47,990 nt of DNA from positions 1 to 47,990 of the forward strand of contig CAIPAT010000221.1 in the NCBI GenBank assembly GCA_903863035.1, read 5' to 3'. A program made the translations under genes and the position numbers. The notes below the pieces were generated by a model. It had not been told where the DNA came from and made no database searches. It saw only the letters and a list, made by a program, of their open reading frames with translations. This stretch comes from an uncultured Lentisphaeria bacterium (GTDB taxonomy: Bacteria; Verrucomicrobiota; Lentisphaeria; Victivallales; Victivallaceae). This document shows, piece after piece, positions 28,053-37,968 of the stretch; position 1 is the first letter of the stretch, and every line of letters starts with the position of its first letter.

Positions 28053-29816
28053 ATGTTTGAAATCATTATCAAACAGCCGGGACAAAACGAATTACGGGGA
28101 AAACTTAACCCAGGAGCTTATATTGTCGGTTCGGGGGATGCTTGTCATATTCAAATATCCCGTCCAGAGATATCAAACCGGCACGCCCAGTTAATCCTTA
28201 AAGACGACCAGCTGAAAGTCATGGATCTCGGCAGCAGCAACGGCACGCAGTTAGACGGAGAGCCTATCGTGGCAAATGAATTGTTCGAAGTCGCTCCCGG
28301 TTCGGTTATTGCCATTGGCCGTGCCGAAATCATAGTCAAAGGGCTGGAATCCGAAGAGCTGAAATTAAAAGATAAAGAACTGAAGGATAAAATAGTATCC
28401 GGCAAAACGGAAACGAAGCCGCCCGAAAAACTAGTTGAGAAATCATATAATTCAGCAATGTCAGCGGAAAGACCGAAAATTGATAAACACGGTAAAGATA
28501 AAATTCCGGTGCTGATCATTTCCGGGGTGCCGGACAGCATGCGGCAACTGGTGCAGGAAATAAAAAAACGCGGACATATGGAGTTGCTGAAACGGCTTAA
28601 CTTGAAGAAACTGGCACTTTCCGGAATTACCGAAAAAGATCTTGAGAACAAAGCTAAAGATACAATCAAGGAAATTCTTTCCGAGCTGTCAATTCCACTG
28701 CCGCGCGGCGTGGATATCGAAACGATTGAGCGCGAACTGGTGCAGGAGGCTATCGGCCTCGGACCGCTTGAATACTTGATTGAACGCGACGATATCACTG
28801 AAATCATGGTTAACGGCCCGGATAATGTTTATGTTGAATGTAAAGGCATACTCTACCGTACCGATACGGCTTTTGCGGACAACAGTCAGGTTCAGGCGGC
28901 GATTGAACGCATTGTTTCTCCGCTTGGCCGTCGCATTGACGAAAGTTCGCCGATGGTTGACGCCCGTCTGCCTGACGGCTCCCGCGTAAACGCCATCATT
29001 CCGCCGCTGTCGCTGGTCGGGCCTTCGATCACTATCCGTAAATTCTCCAAGACACCTTTTGAAGTGAGTGATTTGATCAAATTCGGTTCCTTGACCAAGG
29101 AAATGGCGCAGTTCCTTGACGTTTGCGTCAAAGTCAGGAAAAATATCATTATCTCCGGCGGAACAGGTTCCGGTAAAACCACTTTATTGAATGTATTGAG
29201 TTCATTTCTACCGAACCGCGAACGCATTGTGACAATTGAAGATGCGGCGGAACTCCAGCTTCATCAGGAGCATATTGTCCGTTTGGAATCACGGCCGCCC
29301 AATATTGAGGGCAGAGGTGAGATTGCGATCCGCGACCTGGTCAGAAATGCACTGCGCATGCGCCCCGACCGGATAGTCGTCGGCGAGTGCCGCGGCGGCG
29401 AGGCCCTGGATATGCTTCAGGCGATGAATACCGGTCATGACGGTTCACTGACCACCATTCACGCCAATACTCCGCGCGATGCGCTTTCCAGGCTGGAGAC
29501 GCTGGTGCTGATGGCTGGATTTGACTTGCCGTTACGGGCAATCCGCGAACAGATAGCCTCGGCTATCTGTATTGTTGTCCAGATCAACCGCGAACGTGAT
29601 GGTTCGAGAAAAGTCTCCTATATCAGCGAGATCACCAAAATGGAAGGCGAGATTATTACGATGCAGGATATATTTGTTTACAAGCACGAAGGCTGGGATG
29701 AAAACAACCGGATTATCGGGCGTCATGTGCCTACCGGCAACATTCCGACTTTCATGGAAGAAATCGAACGGGCAAAATTAAACCTGGATATAGGCATTTT
29801 CAGCAGGAACAGCTAA
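28053..29816 (+). CDS. cpaF: FHA-domain/CpaF-type secretion ATPase fusion
   Basis: Type II/IV secretion ATPase of the TadA/CpaF family with an N-terminal forkhead-associated domain, 587 residues. The FHA part (about 1-95) has ISRPEISNRHAQL and LGSSNGTQLDG, the phosphothreonine-binding loops. A Lys/Glu-rich linker follows to about 150. The ATPase has the N-terminal half around EITEIMVNG, the Walker A GGTGSGKT at about 369-376, the Asp box and the Walker B region RPDRIVVGECRGGEALDMLQAMNTGHDGSLTTIHAN. It powers pilus or secretion assembly at the inner membrane, and the FHA domain suggests control by Ser/Thr phosphorylation. The FHA-CpaF fusion is known in some other bacteria. It sits 24 bp after cpaB. 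Confidence 0.93.
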   Translation: MFEIIIKQPGQNELRGKLNPGAYIVGSGDACHIQISRPEISNRHAQLILKDDQLKVMDLGSSNGTQLDGEPIVANELFEVAPGSVIAIGRAEIIVKGLESEELKLKDKELKDKIVSGKTETKPPEKLVEKSYNSAMSAERPKIDKHGKDKIPVLIISGVPDSMRQLVQEIKKRGHMELLKRLNLKKLALSGITEKDLENKAKDTIKEILSELSIPLPRGVDIETIERELVQEAIGLGPLEYLIERDDITEIMVNGPDNVYVECKGILYRTDTAFADNSQVQAAIERIVSPLGRRIDESSPMVDARLPDGSRVNAIIPPLSLVGPSITIRKFSKTPFEVSDLIKFGSLTKEMAQFLDVCVKVRKNIIISGGTGSGKTTLLNVLSSFLPNRERIVTIEDAAELQLHQEHIVRLESRPPNIEGRGEIAIRDLVRNALRMRPDRIVVGECRGGEALDMLQAMNTGHDGSLTTIHANTPRDALSRLETLVLMAGFDLPLRAIREQIASAICIVVQINRERDGSRKVSYISEITKMEGEIITMQDIFVYKHEGWDENNRIIGRHVPTGNIPTFMEEIERAKLNLDIGIFSRNS

Positions 29817-29834
29817 TATCAATCGGAGTGAAAA

Positions 29835-30722
29835 ATGTTTTTTGAAAGCTCGCTGGCGGCAAGTATCTGCACAGGCATCAGCATCACACTGATGTTCCTG
29901 GTTCTGGCGGATTTTATCTCATTTGCCTATGGCAGATACAAAGACCGCTACCTGAAAGAAGCCGCGGTTGAACTCGATGACGTTCTGCTCCAGATGCCGG
30001 CCAGTAAAGTACTGGATGTAAGCGTCGCTATCAGTATGTTAATGTGTTTTGTCGCAATAGCAGTTTTTGCGTTCTACAGTAAAAATTTTACATGGAGCAA
30101 GGGAATCTTTGTTGGAGTCATTGTTGCAATTGCGGCATTTCCAATGCCGCGCCTGTATCTGAAACATCTGAAAAAACAACGGCTGATCAAATTCAATGAA
30201 CAACTTGAAGATGCGCTCGGTTCGATGAGCAGCGCACTCAAAGCCGGGTTCAGCATCAACCAGGCTATTGAAACCATCGCCGCTGAAGATAAACGTCCGA
30301 TTTCTATTGAGTTTCGGTTGCTGATGCAGGAGATTCGCCTGGGTGTGTCGCTGGAAAGGGCTCTGGAGAACTTAAATGAACGAATGAGAAGTGATGACTT
30401 TGAACTGGTCGCCACTGCAATTATTACAGCTCGTCAGACCGGCGGCGAACTGACGGCCATTTTTGACCGTCTGGCAGGGCTGATCCGGGAACGTGCCAGA
30501 ATCAACGGCAAACTGCGCGCAATGACTGCCCAGGGCAAACTGCAGGCCACAATCATTGGCGTCATGCCCCTGTTTCTGCTGATTATGATGTCGTATGCGG
30601 CCCCGGCCGCAATGGATGCATTTTTCGGTTCCATCGTTGGAATAATGTCAATGATTGCCGCCGCGATTATGGTTACAATCGGCTATCTGGTGATAAGAAA
30701 AATCACCACGATTGACATATAA
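29835..30722 (+). CDS. tadB: Tad inner-membrane platform protein TadB
   Basis: A 295-residue T2SSF-domain membrane protein. Hydrophobic helices are near 10-30, 57-75 and 85-105, with two more at the C-terminus. The cytoplasmic domain has LEDALGSMSSALKAGFSINQAIETIA and FELVATAIITARQTGGELTAIFDRLAGLIRER, the usual TadB signature, including the Gly-rich turn. It assembles with TadC as the platform contacted by the ATPase. It is followed by tadC after 23 bp. Confidence 0.93.
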   Translation: MFFESSLAASICTGISITLMFLVLADFISFAYGRYKDRYLKEAAVELDDVLLQMPASKVLDVSVAISMLMCFVAIAVFAFYSKNFTWSKGIFVGVIVAIAAFPMPRLYLKHLKKQRLIKFNEQLEDALGSMSSALKAGFSINQAIETIAAEDKRPISIEFRLLMQEIRLGVSLERALENLNERMRSDDFELVATAIITARQTGGELTAIFDRLAGLIRERARINGKLRAMTAQGKLQATIIGVMPLFLLIMMSYAAPAAMDAFFGSIVGIMSMIAAAIMVTIGYLVIRKITTIDI

Positions 30723-30745
30723 CTAGAAAGGCAGAGGAAAGTTAC

Positions 30746-31633
30746 ATGGATTTTTCAAATATAATAACTCTGGTAACAGCAGTTTCAGCAGGTATTTCTG
30801 TGACTTGCGTCGCGATGCTGATTTTCTTTTTTATGGAAGGCATCGAGATTGACCGGAGCAGCGGCGATGAAGTCAGAAAAACATTGCCGATCATGGTTAA
30901 AATTTTCATGCCGCTGGTGCCGAACTTCAGGTTTATCGGCCGCCATCGGCTTTTTCAACCGGTGATGCGATATACGGAAGACCACCTTTTGATGTCCGGA
31001 TACAGCAGTGCCATCAGCGCGGAAGATTTTATTGCCGTGAGAGCGCTGCTTACCTTGTTCGGGTTTGCGCTTTTTATTCTTTGCACGATGAGTGGAAATG
31101 CGATACCCGGTATGTTCCTTGTGATCTGTCTGTATATTTACCCCGGAGCATGGCTGAAAACCCTCGTCAAAAAAAGACATCTGGAAATCGTAAAAGCGTT
31201 GCCGAATGTACTTGATCTTTTAACCCTGTCAGTGGAGGCCGGTAAAGACTTCCTGACTTCTCTGCGCGATATTCTCGGCAGAAGAAAAATGGATGCTCTC
31301 GGCGAGGAACTGGGCAGAACATTCAAGGAAATTCAACTTGGCAAAAAACGGCAGCAGGCCCTCCGTGATCTCTCGTTCCGGGTCAAACAAACAGACCTGA
31401 CTGCCGTATTGAATGCAATCATCCAGGCGGAAGAACTCGGCGTAAGCATCGGCAACCTTTTAAAAATACAGGGCGACATGCTGCGTAACAAACGTTTCAC
31501 GAGAGCGGAAAAACTGGCCAATGAAGCTCCTGTAAAAATTTTGTTCCCCATGGTCATATTTATTTTTCCGGCAGTGATCCTTATCCTTATGGTTCCGATA
31601 TTGCTGCAGGCTTTTAAATTCTTAGTACATTAA
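30746..31633 (+). CDS. tadC: Tad inner-membrane platform protein TadC
   Basis: The second T2SSF-domain platform protein, also 295 residues. The motifs ALPNVLDLLTLSVEAGKDFLTSLRDIL and LGVSIGNLLKIQGDMLRNKRFTRAEKLANEAPVKILFPMV are those of TadC. Four or five membrane helices are predicted, with the last at the C-terminus. AGAGGAAAG is well placed before the start. Together with cpaF and tadB this gives the minimal cytoplasmic and inner-membrane engine of a Tad system. Confidence 0.92.
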   Translation: MDFSNIITLVTAVSAGISVTCVAMLIFFFMEGIEIDRSSGDEVRKTLPIMVKIFMPLVPNFRFIGRHRLFQPVMRYTEDHLLMSGYSSAISAEDFIAVRALLTLFGFALFILCTMSGNAIPGMFLVICLYIYPGAWLKTLVKKRHLEIVKALPNVLDLLTLSVEAGKDFLTSLRDILGRRKMDALGEELGRTFKEIQLGKKRQQALRDLSFRVKQTDLTAVLNAIIQAEELGVSIGNLLKIQGDMLRNKRFTRAEKLANEAPVKILFPMVIFIFPAVILILMVPILLQAFKFLVH

Positions 31634-31645
31634 GGCTTTTGGCTT

Positions 31646-32074
31646 ATGATTCTTAACCTGACTAAAAAAAAATACCTTGCCCGCTCGCCTTTGTATGCAA
31701 ATTCTTATATATTACGGGCGCGGGGCATGATCGGCAGATCTTTCCGGGCTGCGGATTTCGATGCAATGGTGTTCAGTAATTGCAATACTATCCATACCAT
31801 GTTCATGTCAGTCCGGATAGATGTGGTGTTTGTAACCAGGGACAACATTATTTGCGGACTGAATAAAGCGCTGCCGCCTTGGAGGCCGTTCATTCGCTGC
31901 AGCAAGGCTTTTACCACTATGGAGCTGCCGGAAGGAACTATTGACTTGACCGGAACACAGATTGGCGATATAGTTGACTTGTGCGGGGTTCTGACGATGG
32001 AAGCTGAACAGAAATTGAAAGAGAATACCCTTGAAGTTGAAACCGTTATTTCCTTTAAAGAGAGCAATAAATGA
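31646..32074 (+). CDS. DUF192-family protein
   Basis: A 142-residue protein that matches the DUF192 pattern: RARGMIGR near the start, then HTMFMSVRIDVVFVTRDNIICGLN and MELPEGTIDLTGTQIGDIVDL. DUF192 proteins are small beta-rich domains, often exported, of unknown function. No clear signal peptide is visible here. It begins 12 bp after tadC and overlaps the next gene by 4 bp (ATGA), so it belongs to the Tad-like operon. Confidence 0.75.
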   Translation: MILNLTKKKYLARSPLYANSYILRARGMIGRSFRAADFDAMVFSNCNTIHTMFMSVRIDVVFVTRDNIICGLNKALPPWRPFIRCSKAFTTMELPEGTIDLTGTQIGDIVDLCGVLTMEAEQKLKENTLEVETVISFKESNK

Positions 32075-33828
32075 AAATATATTTTATCAACGGTATAAAA
32101 GCCGGTGAGAGTGCGGAACTTTACAAACCGGAAATATCCATTGGACGGGAAACGGATAATGACATAAGCCTCCTTACTGCCGGAATATCCCGCTATCACG
32201 CCAGATTAATCTGCGGCAGCGACGGACAATGGACTGTTATTGATCATAAAAGTACCAACGGGGTCAGGGTCAACAATGAACCGGTTGACAGCCGCAGAGC
32301 GCTCGATGAAGGAGATATAATTGCTCTGGGGGATCAAACTTTACGCTTCGGCGAGAAAAAAGACATGAAGGCTGAAATTGCTTCAGCCTTTGCGCCGGAA
32401 ACGATTCCGGTAATTCAGCCGTCCCAGTTCAGATCCGACGAAATTCCGGTGCCGAAAATTGTTTTCGAACCAATTGCATTAACTGAAAATGAACCGGATA
32501 ATCTCAGTGTTATTCAGTCATTTAAAACGGTTGCAACCAGCAGTGACGATGAACCCGATACGCCAAAAATTAAATTTCAGGAAGTCAAGCATGAAACTTC
32601 CAATAGCGTATTCCAGCCGTTAAAGCCGGTTGTATCCGCAACAGACGACGAATCTGAAACTCCGAAAATTAATTTCCAGGAAGTAAAACCCGATAACAAC
32701 AAGCTGGATACGAATGAGCCTATCTTCAAAAGCAAAGAAGAACAGCCGTCGGAAAAAACGCTTACTTCCGCGATGGTTTTTTCCTATATCGAAGATAAAA
32801 CAGGAGCCGCCAGAGAACATCTCTCCGAAGCTCTCTTGAAGGGCAAAGCCAATATTTTTGCCAGCAAGGAACAACTGAAAGCGGAACAGGCTGGCAATGA
32901 TTCCGGCAAACACAAACGCCGTTTTTCCAATCTGCTGTTTTATGTAATTGTAATCTGTTCCGCGGTTATCTTTGTCTGTTTGTTTATCATGTTTCAGGAA
33001 ACCCAGAAAAGCAGGACGGAAGTTAAAGCCGAAAACAAAAAAATCCAGGCTCCATTCCTGATTTTCTATGAAAAGGATAAGGCAACCCCGGACAATCTGT
33101 TCCGGTTCTCTATGCGACTGGAAGCAGGCAAGGCCTATTTTAACATTGACGACCTTAAATCTCAGCGGCATTATTCTAAAATCATTGATAAAGTAAGTCC
33201 GGCACTGCTTGAGTCTTTAAAAAAAGAAATTGAAGGCACCTCCTTCATGTCATTGCAGCAACAGTCGGCCGAGGCCGCCCAGGATAATATGAATGAGACC
33301 CGCACCCTGATTGTCAGTTATGATTATAAAATCAACTCCATTACAGTCAAAAATTCCTACGCTCCCGGTGCATTCGAAACCATTGAGCGTGCAATTGATG
33401 ATTTTTCAGGAAACTTCGGACTTCAAACCATCGCACTGTCGCCTGATGAACTGAAACAGCGGGCGGAAGAGCTGTACCAGAAGGCTGAAGATCTTTTTCA
33501 GAACCGCGAAGCTAAACCGGAAAAACTGCTTGATGCCATCGCCCGCTACCAGACGGCCGTCGAATATCTTGATCAATTCTCGCCCAAACCTTCGACCTGG
33601 GATAAGGCCAGAAAACGCGCCAGCGAGGCGGAAACCATCTTAAACAAGATGAGAAAGGATTTGGATTTTGAATATCAGCGTTTGAAAAAACTGGATGAAT
33701 ATGAAAGAGCCAAAGATGTAACCGCGCAACTGATGGAACTTTATCCGCAAGATTCTAAAGATTATGATAAATATAAATTAAGAAATATGCTATTGGACAA
33801 GGCGATTAAGGAACGAAAAAAACAATGA
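32071..33828 (+). CDS. FHA-domain protein with one membrane helix and a TPR-like C-terminus
   Basis: 585 residues. The N-terminal FHA domain (about 1-90) has SIGRETDNDISL, ISRYHARL and HKSTNGVRVNNE, and faces the cytoplasm. A long acidic linker follows with a repeated motif DDEPDTPKIKFQEVK (twice). A membrane helix lies at about 288-308 (LLFYVIVICSAVIFVCLFIMF), and the C-terminal 270 residues are likely periplasmic, ending in helical repeats (AEELYQKAEDLFQ, KLLDAIARYQTAVEYL). The topology could link cytoplasmic phosphorylation to the periplasmic part of the machine. It overlaps DUF192 and the PEGA gene by 4 bp each. Confidence 0.82.
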   Translation: MKIYFINGIKAGESAELYKPEISIGRETDNDISLLTAGISRYHARLICGSDGQWTVIDHKSTNGVRVNNEPVDSRRALDEGDIIALGDQTLRFGEKKDMKAEIASAFAPETIPVIQPSQFRSDEIPVPKIVFEPIALTENEPDNLSVIQSFKTVATSSDDEPDTPKIKFQEVKHETSNSVFQPLKPVVSATDDESETPKINFQEVKPDNNKLDTNEPIFKSKEEQPSEKTLTSAMVFSYIEDKTGAAREHLSEALLKGKANIFASKEQLKAEQAGNDSGKHKRRFSNLLFYVIVICSAVIFVCLFIMFQETQKSRTEVKAENKKIQAPFLIFYEKDKATPDNLFRFSMRLEAGKAYFNIDDLKSQRHYSKIIDKVSPALLESLKKEIEGTSFMSLQQQSAEAAQDNMNETRTLIVSYDYKINSITVKNSYAPGAFETIERAIDDFSGNFGLQTIALSPDELKQRAEELYQKAEDLFQNREAKPEKLLDAIARYQTAVEYLDQFSPKPSTWDKARKRASEAETILNKMRKDLDFEYQRLKKLDEYERAKDVTAQLMELYPQDSKDYDKYKLRNMLLDKAIKERKKQ

Positions 33829-35168
33829 AAGCACTAAATTATATATTAAGAATATCCCTTGCGACAGCATTCATATCATCCATATTTTTGACTTCCGGAT
33901 GCGATAAAAAACCGCAGCCCAGGATGGACGCAGGTCTTAAGATAACTTCCAATCCAGGCGGTGCGTCAATTCTTATTAAGGATCGTGAATTGGGAACAAC
34001 TCCGTACAGCACGAGAACCGAGCCTACGATCGTTATCATAAAAGTAGTCAAACCTAACTTTAAGCCGAGATGGGAAAGAATTGAACTGAAAGCGGGGGAT
34101 GAAAAAACTTTTCACTATGATCTGGCTCCAGACACCAGTTCAGTGTTGCTGTTAAGCCGTCCGGACAATGCAAAAGTCTTTATAAACGGGGAAGTCAAAG
34201 GAACTACGCCGTTAATATTGCAGTACCAGCACCTCGGCAGTTATACCGCCAAACTGGAGAAACCCGGGTTCGCGCCGCGCGAAGTATCCTGGACAATCAA
34301 AGATGATCGTCCCATGGAAGTTATCGTGTCATTAAACTCAAATGTCGGCAGACTGACGCTTAACAGCGAACCTTCGCATGCTCAAGTTTTTATTAACGGC
34401 GCCCCCCGTGGCTATACTCCGTTCAAATGCGAACTTGAAGAAGGCAAATATCAGTTAAAACTGGAAAAAGAAGGTTTTGCTGCAATCGAGGACTATGTAA
34501 ACATATTGCGCGACCAGAATGTGGATAAATCCGTTACCATGTGCAATCTTCCCGGCTCTATCGAAATCACGACCGAACCGGCGGGAGCAGATATATTTAT
34601 AAACGACGAACCGCACGGAGTAAGCCCGTTGAAACTCAATGCATTGGCCGCCGGAAAATATGTCGTCAAAGCGGCAAAAAGCACTTTCGATACTGTTTCT
34701 AAAGAAGTCGTGATCGTTTCCGGGCAAAAGTCTTCAGTTGAATTCGTTATGACCAAGAATACCGGCGGCATTGACCTGGTCATTAATCCCCCCGGTACTA
34801 CTATTTATCTAAACGGCAAAATCCAGGGGGTTACCCAGAAAGGTGAAAACCCGATGCTCTCCAGGATTTTCCAGATTCGAGGCATCAACGCCGGTAACTA
34901 TGAAATCACTGCCGCTCACAAACGCGGCGTGCCGGATACTAAAACTGTTCCTGTAATCGTTACCAAAGGCCAGATTGCCCGTCCGAAACCGATTTCCCTG
35001 TGGGTTGCCAATGCCGAACTGAAACTCAAAGATGGAAAGGTATCTATGGGGCTGCTATACTCCGAAAGCACTGACAAGATACTTTTCGGCCCCGAACCCG
35101 GAGTCAAGGTAGAATATGCCCGCGACGAAATAGATTACCTCAAGCCAATAATAACCGGTGATGAGTAA
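33825..35168 (+). CDS. lipoprotein with five PEGA repeats
   Basis: A 447-residue lipoprotein. The signal peptide ends in FLTSGC, so Cys is lipidated at the outer face of a membrane. Five PEGA domains start near residues 36, 106, 174, 243 and 314; each has a pattern such as LTLNSEPSHAQVFINGAPRG, the glycine turn and TTP/YTP. PEGA domains are extracytoplasmic beta-modules often linked to surface or sensor proteins. The last 60 residues differ. It is the last gene of the Tad-like operon, overlapping the FHA-membrane gene by 4 bp. No intrinsic terminator is obvious after it. Confidence 0.88.
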   Translation: MKALNYILRISLATAFISSIFLTSGCDKKPQPRMDAGLKITSNPGGASILIKDRELGTTPYSTRTEPTIVIIKVVKPNFKPRWERIELKAGDEKTFHYDLAPDTSSVLLLSRPDNAKVFINGEVKGTTPLILQYQHLGSYTAKLEKPGFAPREVSWTIKDDRPMEVIVSLNSNVGRLTLNSEPSHAQVFINGAPRGYTPFKCELEEGKYQLKLEKEGFAAIEDYVNILRDQNVDKSVTMCNLPGSIEITTEPAGADIFINDEPHGVSPLKLNALAAGKYVVKAAKSTFDTVSKEVVIVSGQKSSVEFVMTKNTGGIDLVINPPGTTIYLNGKIQGVTQKGENPMLSRIFQIRGINAGNYEITAAHKRGVPDTKTVPVIVTKGQIARPKPISLWVANAELKLKDGKVSMGLLYSESTDKILFGPEPGVKVEYARDEIDYLKPIITGDE

Positions 35169-35319
35169 ACGGGAACGCTATTTTTCCGGAATGTCTGGAA
35201 ATACTCATCTTCTGCGCTGTGTAAAAACCTTTGCAACTGCGGTTTTCATAATTACTATTTAGTGTTATATTAACCGCTTGTTATATTGTATCAGTGAATT
35301 TATAGAAGGCTATTTGAGA

Positions 35320-35547
35320 ATGACATTAGCAGATATTGAAGAAGGCAGCAATGCTGTAGTTGTTAGAATCAAAGGCGACAGCGCGATCAAACGGCGTCTG
35401 ATGGATATGGGAATCACCCGCGGGGCTGTAATAAAAGTCGAACGTTATGCTCCGTTGTACGACCCGATTGCAATTAAAGTAAAAGGGTATTCGCTGGCAC
35501 TGCGCGTAACCGAAGGGAAAATGATAGAAGTAGAAATAGAGAAGTGA
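35320..35547 (+). CDS. feoA: FeoA-type protein
   Basis: A 75-residue SH3-like protein: MTLADIEEGSNAVVVRIKGD, RLMDMGITRGAVIKVERYAPL and IAIKVKGYSLALR match FeoA. FeoA is a small cytoplasmic partner of the Fe2+ importer FeoB. ATG 35320 is used because the fold begins here; an in-frame TTG at 35278 would add 14 residues. Its stop overlaps the feoB start. Confidence 0.9.
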   Translation: MTLADIEEGSNAVVVRIKGDSAIKRRLMDMGITRGAVIKVERYAPLYDPIAIKVKGYSLALRVTEGKMIEVEIEK

Positions 35548-37922
35548 AAAAACAAGAATACAGAATAGCGGTTGTCGGCAACCCGAATTCCGGCAAAACC
35601 TGCCTTTTTAACGGCCTTACCGGAGCCTCGCAGCATGTAGGGAACTATCCCGGCGTTACCGTTGAATTTGTTTCCGGACAGTCAGATTTTCATGGCGAAA
35701 CGGTTGAAATAACCGATCTGCCGGGAATTTACTCTATGACCGCATATTCCCAGGAGGAAATTGTTTCCAGGGATCATATTTTGAACCAGCATCCGGATTT
35801 GATTCTGAACGTGGTGGATGCCAGCAACCTGGAACGTAATCTTTACCTTACCGCTCAACTGGTGGAATTAAACATTCCAATGGTGATTGCGCTGAATATG
35901 ATCGATGTTGCAGACCGGAAGGGCATTGCCATTGACTGTTCGAAGTTATCATCAATCATCGGCGCTGAAGCCGTGCCGACTATTGCCAGCCGGAAGCATG
36001 GCTTCAACGAACTTAAAAATGCCTGTATCAGAACAATCCGGGCTAAAAAACTGCCGCATCCGACAGCTTTCCCGCACGAATTGGAAAGTGTTCTGCCGGA
36101 GCTTGAGAAAGCAATTTACGGCATGAAAGATTTTGCCGGCGAACCGCCGATACGCTGGACCGCGCTGAAACTGCTGGAAGACGATCAACTGGTACTGGAA
36201 AATGTCCGTAAAAACAGTGATTGGGAAAATATTTCAAAAGCGCTGCAAAAAGCCAAGCATCAGATTGAGCAGCATTCTCATGAGGATTCCCCTACTGCCG
36301 TCGCTGAGTCCAGACATGCTTTCGCCGCCGGCGTAATTCATGCGGCAACCCAGATGTCTGAGAATGCCAGGCTGATGCTTTCCGATAGAATCGACCGGTT
36401 TGTCTGCAACCGTTTTCTAGGTCCGGTCATCCTATGTGCAGTTGTTTATTCGCTCTTCATTTTTGTTTTTCAAATCTCCAGAGAAATTAACTGGATCCCG
36501 CTGTTTAACGGCGCCAGAACAAGCCCGACCGGCTTGCTGGAACTATTCTTTGCCGGACTCAACAGATTTGCCGGAAATGTTATCGCGCTCCCATGGTTGA
36601 AGTCACTGGTCTGTGACGGCATCATCAGCGGAGTCGGCAGTGTAATGAGTTTTGTCCCGCTCATCTTTTTCATGTTTCTGTTTATCTCCGCACTGGAAGA
36701 CTCCGGCTATATCGCCAGAGTGGCGTTTATCATGGACCGTCTGCTCAAGATGTTCGGGCTCCAGGGTAAATCAATTCTGGCGATGCTTATTTCCGGCGGA
36801 CTCGGCGCCGGCGGCTGTGCCGTTCCCGGCGTGATGGCGACAAGGACGCTGCGGGAAGAGAAAGACCGGCTGATTACAATCCTGGTTGCGCCATTTATGA
36901 ACTGCGGCGCGAAAATGCCGGTTTACGCTATGCTTATTGCGGCGTTTTTTGCCAGTGCGCAAGGCGCGATGATGTTTCTGCTGTGGATGATATCGTGGGC
37001 ATTTGCTCTTGGGTCTGCCTGGTTGTTGCGCAAAACTATCATCCGCGGCGAGCAGACACCATTTGTCATGGAACTGCCGATTTACCATCTGCCGACTTTA
37101 AACGGCGTCCTGATTGATACCTGGAACCGTACATATATGTACATCAAAAAAGCGGCAACTGTGATTCTTGCCGTTAATTTGATTCTGTGGGCGCTGATGT
37201 ATTATCCCAGATACGATGCGAAACCGCTTGAAGACAGCATTAAACTTGCCGGACGTAATTTTACAAGTCAGGTTCAACACACTCCGTATGCGGCGGTTTT
37301 TACATCAGATGAACTTGAAAAAACCGTTACTTTTCTGAGAAACTATACAGCACCGTCAAAGCAATCTGAACATCTTGAAGGGGCACCCGGGCTTAGAGAA
37401 AATTTGGCTGCGGAGCTGGATGCTTATAAAAAAGGCATGAAAACAACAAACGAGACTGTTGCTAAAACATACGCCATGTATCAGGATAAAGTCACCGCGT
37501 TGAATAATCAAGCGGCTCAGCAGCAGCTTCGCCACTCCTTTGCCGGGATGGCCGGCACTTGCCTGACTCCGGTAACCAGTCTGGCCGGATTCGACTGGAA
37601 AGAAAATATTGCTTTGATCGGCGGACTGGCCGCCAAAGAAGTGGTTCTGGGAACTCTCGGTACCGCTTACGCAATGGGAGAAACCGCTACAGGAAATTCA
37701 GCCTCGATATCACAACGTCTGGCGGAAGACCCCGGCTGGAGCCGTACTCGCGCTTTCGCTATGCTGGTATTTGTGATGGCTTACGCCCCGTGTCTGGTGA
37801 CGCTGGTAACTATCAAAAAAGAAACCGGTAAATGGCGCTGGGCGGCATTCTCCGCCATTTACAGTACGGTTCTGGCTTTTATCGCAGCTGTCTTTATCTA
37901 TCAGATCGGTTCAATATTCTGA
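35544..37922 (+). CDS. feoB: ferrous iron transporter FeoB
   Basis: Fe2+ importer of 792 residues. The N-terminal GTPase has G1 GNPNSGKT at 12-19, the switch region with YPGVTVEF, G3 DLPGIYS and G4 NMID. The GDI-like helical part follows. The membrane domain has the two conserved Gate motifs seen as ISGVGSVMSFVPLIFF and LISGGLGAGGCAVPGV, with AFMNCGAK-type sequence (VAPFMNCGAKMP). A soluble insertion lies near residues 560-650. The start is GTG at 35544, with GTGA overlap of feoA, indicating translational coupling. Confidence 0.96.
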   Translation: MKKQEYRIAVVGNPNSGKTCLFNGLTGASQHVGNYPGVTVEFVSGQSDFHGETVEITDLPGIYSMTAYSQEEIVSRDHILNQHPDLILNVVDASNLERNLYLTAQLVELNIPMVIALNMIDVADRKGIAIDCSKLSSIIGAEAVPTIASRKHGFNELKNACIRTIRAKKLPHPTAFPHELESVLPELEKAIYGMKDFAGEPPIRWTALKLLEDDQLVLENVRKNSDWENISKALQKAKHQIEQHSHEDSPTAVAESRHAFAAGVIHAATQMSENARLMLSDRIDRFVCNRFLGPVILCAVVYSLFIFVFQISREINWIPLFNGARTSPTGLLELFFAGLNRFAGNVIALPWLKSLVCDGIISGVGSVMSFVPLIFFMFLFISALEDSGYIARVAFIMDRLLKMFGLQGKSILAMLISGGLGAGGCAVPGVMATRTLREEKDRLITILVAPFMNCGAKMPVYAMLIAAFFASAQGAMMFLLWMISWAFALGSAWLLRKTIIRGEQTPFVMELPIYHLPTLNGVLIDTWNRTYMYIKKAATVILAVNLILWALMYYPRYDAKPLEDSIKLAGRNFTSQVQHTPYAAVFTSDELEKTVTFLRNYTAPSKQSEHLEGAPGLRENLAAELDAYKKGMKTTNETVAKTYAMYQDKVTALNNQAAQQQLRHSFAGMAGTCLTPVTSLAGFDWKENIALIGGLAAKEVVLGTLGTAYAMGETATGNSASISQRLAEDPGWSRTRAFAMLVFVMAYAPCLVTLVTIKKETGKWRWAAFSAIYSTVLAFIAAVFIYQIGSIF

Positions 37923-37968
37923 AAAAGATGAATAACTTGTAGTTTATCCATAAAAGAAGAGGTGAATC

